Source: Hygrophila difformis (taxonomy: Eukaryota > Streptophyta > Magnoliopsida > Lamiales > Acanthaceae). Taken from it: a stretch of 64,000 bases of DNA. The notes under the pieces are model-generated. The model worked only from the letters and a program-made list of their open reading frames with translations. It was not told the DNA's origin and did not search any database. The first letter of the stretch is position 1. Every line of letters starts with the position of its first letter. This document shows positions 58,984 to 64,000 of this stretch, piece after piece. The stretch is from positions 19,057,050-19,121,049 of the forward strand of contig JAOANR010000003.1 of the NCBI GenBank assembly GCA_030278955.1, given 5' to 3'. Both the position numbers and the translations under genes were made by a program.

Positions 58984-61470
58984 GCATCCCCCAAGAAGCA
59001 ATGTAGCCATCCATTTTCTCAATGAAGAATCATATGAACTCGCCTTCACTCTCCCATGATGGATACGATAGCCTAAATATTTCCCAAGATTCTGAGTGAA
59101 GGTAACTGGAATGGCTGAGGATAGCCATCTACGCTCCTCTGCATTAACACGGGCATGAGCGAAAGCATGAGACTTCATGCCATTAACTTTAAGTCCCGAA
59201 ACTGTTGCAAACCTATAAAGGACGCCTGTCAAGGTTTAAATACTATACTCATCGGCCATGGTACACAAGATGAGATCATCCGCAAAAAGTAAATGGGAGA
59301 TACCCCGACAGCCCGAAGCCAACTTGATAGGCATCCAATCACCCTCCTCTACTGCTCGACTAATCGGCACCGAGAGATGCTCCATAACAATGTTAAATAA
59401 ATATGGGGATAAGGGATCACCATGTCACAGACCTTTTGCAGGCTTAAAAGCCTCCATTGGAACACCATTCCATAAAATAGAAAAAGTAGGACAACAACAC
59501 AAGCCATGATCAAGCAACTTAAATCTGACGGCAATTACATTTGATAGAGGCATTCCTCAAGAAAGGCCCAACTCACATTATCGTAAGCCTTCTCTAAATC
59601 AATCTTCAGAATAACGGCTTTCAACCGATTATTAGCTCTGGACAGCTTATAAATAATTTCTTGAAGCAGAATGGCGTAGTCACAAGTACCTCTTCCCGGA
59701 AGGAAAGTCGATTGGAGAGGAGAAATATATTTAGCTAAGAGAGGTCTCAGCCTATTAACAATGACCTACGAAACAAACTTACAGGGCACATTACAGAGAG
59801 TCATAGGCCGGAACTGTTTGATGTTATTAGGCACTGCCACCTTAGGGATGAGACATATGAATGCCTTAGCTAGCTCGGGATCTAATGTGCCCGAATTAAA
59901 GGCATTACGCACTAAATCCAATACTGAACTTCCCACAGTCGACCAATGAAGTTTATAAAATATTGCTGGAAAGCCGTCAGGTCCAGGTGCAGCTAGGGCC
60001 TTGAATTGCCCAAGCGCTGTAGACACTTCTTCCATAGACACTTCACCAACGCGAAGCTCACCCATAAAGCAAGTGGCCGGCTGAAGTGGTGGGATACCAT
60101 CTCCATTTGCCATGACACCTGTATCAGCAAACAAGCGCACATAAAATTCACGCACAGCCCCCTGAAGCAAAGCTTGATCAGTGCACCATTCTCCCTCATC
60201 CAAAAATAATCCATAAATCTTGTTTTTATGATGATGAAACTTGGCTTTCGCATGGAAATATCGAATGTTTTGATCCCCCATACGAACCCAACTTTCCCTC
60301 GCCCGTTGAAACCAAAACACCCCCTCTTGTTTTAAAATATCAATGAGTTCCAATTGAAGCTTCCTCTCTAAAGATATAAGCCTAGCAGAATCAAGACATC
60401 TCAAGGATCTATCTATCCCCGCCAAACGCCGTTGTATCTTCTTCTCTTTATTTTGGATTTTCTACAATCCCACCCGGCATTGTGTTATGGACAATGATTG
60501 AAGCCGAGTAAGCCTGGTAGACATAGGCGCATTAGTCATCGTCCAAGCCTCAGAGACAAGATGTTGATAACCCGGATTATTGCTCCAAATTGCCTCCAAA
60601 CGGAAAGGCCTGCCAGGTCCATGGCTAGTCTGAATGCCACACGAGAGTAAAAGGGGCGCATGGTCCGAGCCTGTCCGCGGCAAAGTCTGAATATGGCCCT
60701 CTGGAAACATGTTGATCCACTCAACATTAGCTAAACCCCGATCGAGACGCTTCTTGATAAAAGAAACTTGGTTCGCTAATCTGAACCAAGTGAAAAGAGA
60801 TCCTTCCGTCCGCAAGTGAAGGAGGCCACAGTCCGTTATGCACTCCCTTAGCTCATCCGCACGATTTTGGATTAAAACACCCCCACAGACTTCCAAGCGA
60901 ACAACCACCTCATTCCAATCACCCACAATAAACCACGCCCATGAATAATCTCCTTCAATTCTCGGAGATATGTCCAATTATTTTTCCTCATCAAATAATT
61001 TGGATAAGCATAGAGAGCTGAACAGTTCCACGAATGGCAACCAGCCAAAAGAGTAAGAGTAATCACTCTATCATTCACATCAAAGACTTCTACCGTAATG
61101 GGAATGCCAGATCTACTTAGAAGCCAGAAGCCGCCCGCACGTCCCTGTGCTTCCTGCAAAAAGATTGTAGTATATCCCAGGCTGAAAAAAGATTTCGGAC
61201 ACGTCGAACTGACCCTGAGGCTCCAAAAAAACTAAGGCTGGGGCATGATGCCGAATGCAATCGTGAGGCAACGACGAGCATGGGGGTTTGTGAGGCCCCT
61301 CACATTCCAACGAAAAATGGAAAAATTAGTAAACTCAGACATAAGAAATAATAGGAGATAAATAAAAACCCTTCTGCATGAGGACTCCGCTTTCTGTATC
61401 CCAACGTCCAACAAGGAGGAAAAAGCATCAGCTTCATCATCCAATCTATGCATATCCACAAGAATCATCA
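58984..61470 (-). pseudogene. LINE ORF2: endonuclease and reverse transcriptase
   Basis: The endonuclease begins FRWNVRGLTNPHARR (about 61310) and includes GDWNEV (about 60920), LFTWFR, RLDRGLANVEW and SDHAPLL (about 60660). RT follows with GDQNIRYFHAKA, APGPDGFPAIFYK (about 59970), LIPKV, RPMTLCNV, a KIDLEKAYD-like segment near 59610 and the catalytic FADD (59286-59275). Multiple frame changes and stops (for example at 60977/60872, 60462, 59766) show that it is dead. Confidence 0.8.
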
Positions 61471-62046
61471 ATCAGAGGTAGGTTTGCTGGGGACCATCAC
61501 CGCAGCCCCAGCCACCCCCTCATTCTTCTTCAACCAAGCTTCCACTCCCCATGATGCTACGGCATCAGTACTTGACGTATCAGTCAAAAGGTGGACATAC
61601 TTGGAAGGGAAAATACTTGTTAGATCCTTAGAAGCTTTAGATATAGTTGCCTTCGAATATACTGATTTTTTGTTCGCGCTCGTTTTCTTTACCCCATGTA
61701 GCATACTTCGATTCTGCTGCCCATTCTTGCTCAGGTTACTGTTTCGTAAAGGAGTGGGACCTAGTACAGGCCTTTCCAGCCCCTGAACCGGGCCCTCAAC
61801 AACACAAGAGCCCACGTCCTTATTGATATTAGCATCCTGGTCTAAAACCTTAGAAGTATAATCGGCCTGGCCCACCCCATTAGTCGGTCCAGTAGGGGTG
61901 GTAACACTGGTGGCCTGACCCACCTCTTCAGACGGTCCATTAGTGACCTGTCTATCCAACTTATCATGCACATTAAGATCCTGCCTCTTAGGGTTCTCAG
62001 GCGCAATAGGCCGAGGATTCTGGTCCTTAGCCTGTCCCTTGGTAAC

Positions 62047-63113
62047 TTAACTCTTAGGATTGTCCGGTTTTGGTCTACGTGGTCTCTCACCCTTCACAAC
62101 CATCCAATCACCCACTCTTATATCCCCGAAATTCACATCCCCCATTTGTTGGGATACACTTTCCAAATCCAGCCTACCTTCCCTAGATATCTCAACTGTT
62201 TCCTTAGGCAATGGGTCAACGCCCGTAGACACAACAGGAGTTTCCTTCAATGGTAAAGCATCATCATCCGGCACTACAGCCGCCGGAGTTTTACCTATCA
62301 ATGGAGTAGGGACCGAGGATTCCGGGCATTTGTTTTGCAAGTGACCGAAGCGAGCACAACGCATACACATCATGTGTAAACCCTCATAGGCAACCTAAAT
62401 CACCCCACCTTCTATCTCGAGCATTCCCAATAACGGCTCCTCCAAATTCAATTCAATACAAACTCTAGCATACCTCCCCCGTGATATTGCTAAAGTGTTC
62501 TTATCCACCTTAATGACCGTACCTAGTGCCGAGCCTATGGCACGAAGAGCACTTTCTGTATAGAAAGCCTGCTTAAGACCGGGGAGATGCACCCATGTCT
62601 GAATGGTATTGACCTTAGTCTTGCGCGGATTAAACTCTTCCGACCACCGCATCACTGCTAAGCAATGGTTGAATATGATCCAAGGACCACCAGTAAGTAC
62701 TTTTCCGCCGGAACGACAAATTTCGCCAAATAACATCCATATCCAACATCTAGCAGATCAAAAGACCCTCCCAGATTCCATGCACGACCTAATCTCTCCT
62801 TTAGGACAACGTACCCAACAGAAGTACCAAGGACTTTCACGATGAGCGTATCACGCCATGGTTCATAGAGTTGTTTCATCACCATCGGATCAAAGGAAAT
62901 TCTTGGGCAGCGGCAACAAGGGCCTGATCGATCAATGGTCACGAGTCTGTCCTTAACATAGTCTTGCACCACCTCTGGGACCGGATCAGCCGGAGCTGAT
63001 GAGTCAACAGCCATCACATTGCAAAAAGACGCAGGAGAAGACACATGGTCTCCATCAAGGGAGGAGACCACCGTCGGAGGGTCAGGAGGAAGGGGAGGCA
63101 CGGGAGAGGACAT
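62047..63113 (-). pseudogene. LINE ORF1: DUF4283-like domain plus zinc knuckle
   Basis: Starts MSSPVPPLPPDPP and holds a DUF4283-like region (KVLGTSVGYVVLKERLGRAWNLGG, then GPWIIFNHCLAVMRWSEEFNP, then WVHLPGLKQAFYTESALRAIG). This is the usual N-terminal nucleic-acid-binding domain of plant L1 ORF1. It is followed by CMRCARFGHLQNKCP, a CX2CX4HX4C knuckle at about 62367-62323. A frameshift near 62690 and a stop at 62395 break it. It would bind element RNA. Confidence 0.8.
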
Positions 63114-64000
63114 CAGAGAGAAAACCCTGATTTTCGCGAAGCATTTGATTTTAATCGAATGGTTTGAGTTTGATGCATTTATTTTTTTTCCAAGTTAAAA
63201 TTCATGTAATTCTAACCAAAAATAATAACATTTTTTAAAAAAAAAAAATCATGTAATTCTACCCATTATTCGTCCCTGGTTCACGCACATACACATTTTT
63301 TTTAAAAAAAGAAAAAAAAACCTGTGATATTTTATTAAGTTATTTCAATGGCTCTTGAAACTTATTGCATAACAATTGTTATTGGTTTTATTGGATGAAT
63401 ATTAGTGTTAGGTTTTAGTGCAAATTAATGTTATTATTCAATAGAGCGGAATAAGTTAGGCTACCGACGATGGCATAAAACTTAAGTTCTATATGATAAA
63501 ACAGCTAAATCGAACCATCTAATTTGTGAGACAAAATAACTTATTTAAAGTGACAAAATAATTTAAAATAGCGTTCATTCAACTTTTTTTTGAAACCACT
63601 GCAAATAACAGCATTTTGGATTTCAACTTATTTTAGGCAAAAGTTGACTTTGAAATTGTCAAACAACTAATTTTGACTAATTTATTACTCACGTAGTTAG
63701 TTACAAGCTAACATTTTATTCTCAAACAGACCCTAAGTCTATTATAGGCCCAGACTTGGCTTGAGCTATTCTATAAATAGGTCATTCTTACACCATTTTA
63801 TAAACCTATTTAGTTAAAAAAGGTTAAGATAGTGTTTTACAAGAAATCTATTAAGTTTAGTAGACTTTAATAGACCGATCTATTTAAATTATTTATATAA
63901 AAATTTTATAATTTGTAAATATATGAGTATATATTTAAAATTACTTGAGTAGAGCAGTTCTAGCGACCATTCCAACCTATTTTATGCAACTTCATTGGAT
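63114..64000. other. AT-rich flank beyond the LINE
   Basis: Homopolymer-rich, AT-rich sequence with T/A runs at 63180-63190, 63230-63250 and 63297-63320. I see no ORF, RNA gene or repeat structure that I can support. It may include the LINE 5' UTR next to 63113. Confidence 0.4.

Larger units (their letters stand above)
58984..63113 (-). mobile_element. Plant L1-type LINE, decayed, interrupted by R
   Basis: Minus-strand order is ORF1-like protein with a CCHC knuckle (63113-62047), linker, apurinic-type endonuclease (about 61400-60500) and reverse transcriptase (60425-58984). Several frameshifts and stops separate the pieces. It is cut at 58984 by R's 3' LTR just after the RT catalytic region, so its 3' part should lie beyond R's 5' end, outside the window to the left. 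No poly(A) tail is visible here for that reason. Confidence 0.85.

Overview
The window is plant nuclear DNA, almost certainly from a eudicot. It contains no ordinary host gene that I can defend. It is a stack of nested retroelements: Athila-type Ty3 elements with a tRNA-Asp primer site, a plant L1-type LINE, long LTRs starting TGTAACACCCC, and F-box proteins of a plant type. I cannot name the species.

Nesting, from oldest to youngest host. (1) A decayed LINE lies on the minus strand at 58984-63113. (2) Element R (plus strand) is inserted in the LINE's reverse transcriptase. It occupies 15631-58983, apart from inserts, and its 3' LTR is 55678-58983. (3) Element L, of the same family but on the minus strand, is inserted in R's gag. 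Its 5' LTR is 12300-15630, its primer site 12282-12299 and its gag-pol 12186-6396; the rest runs off the left edge. (4) Element X (27503-51838) splits R's last ORF. It is non-coding, with two LTRs of about 5.95 kb around a 2.6-kb interior. (5) A solo LTR (28995-31675) sits in X's left LTR, and a complete young element T (40228-47297, two 3,071-bp LTRs) sits in X's right LTR.

The main result is the cargo of L and R. Between pol and the terminal ORF each element carries a same-strand cluster of F-box genes. L has E-D-C-B-A (5669 down to 1) and R has E'-C'-B'-A' (21388-25365). In neither copy does an LTR follow pol. In R the polypurine tract and 3' LTR come only after the F-box genes and a 4.5-kb terminal ORF. 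The intact unit would be about 23 kb. Cargo ORFs in L are open, while those in R are broken. E is intronless and has its own TATA box. D and C have a tiny first exon ending at a GTAAG donor. B and A have acceptors in the same phase but no first exon of their own, which suggests retrovirus-like alternative splicing.

Both element types share unusual non-coding structure. There are families of short stem-loops whose arms vary together, stem-loops followed by copies of the polypurine tract, and a PBS relic inside X's LTR. X and R/L share primer site, polypurine tract and U5 core, so X may be a non-autonomous partner of the F-box-carrying family. All similarities were read by eye; none was confirmed by alignment or database search.
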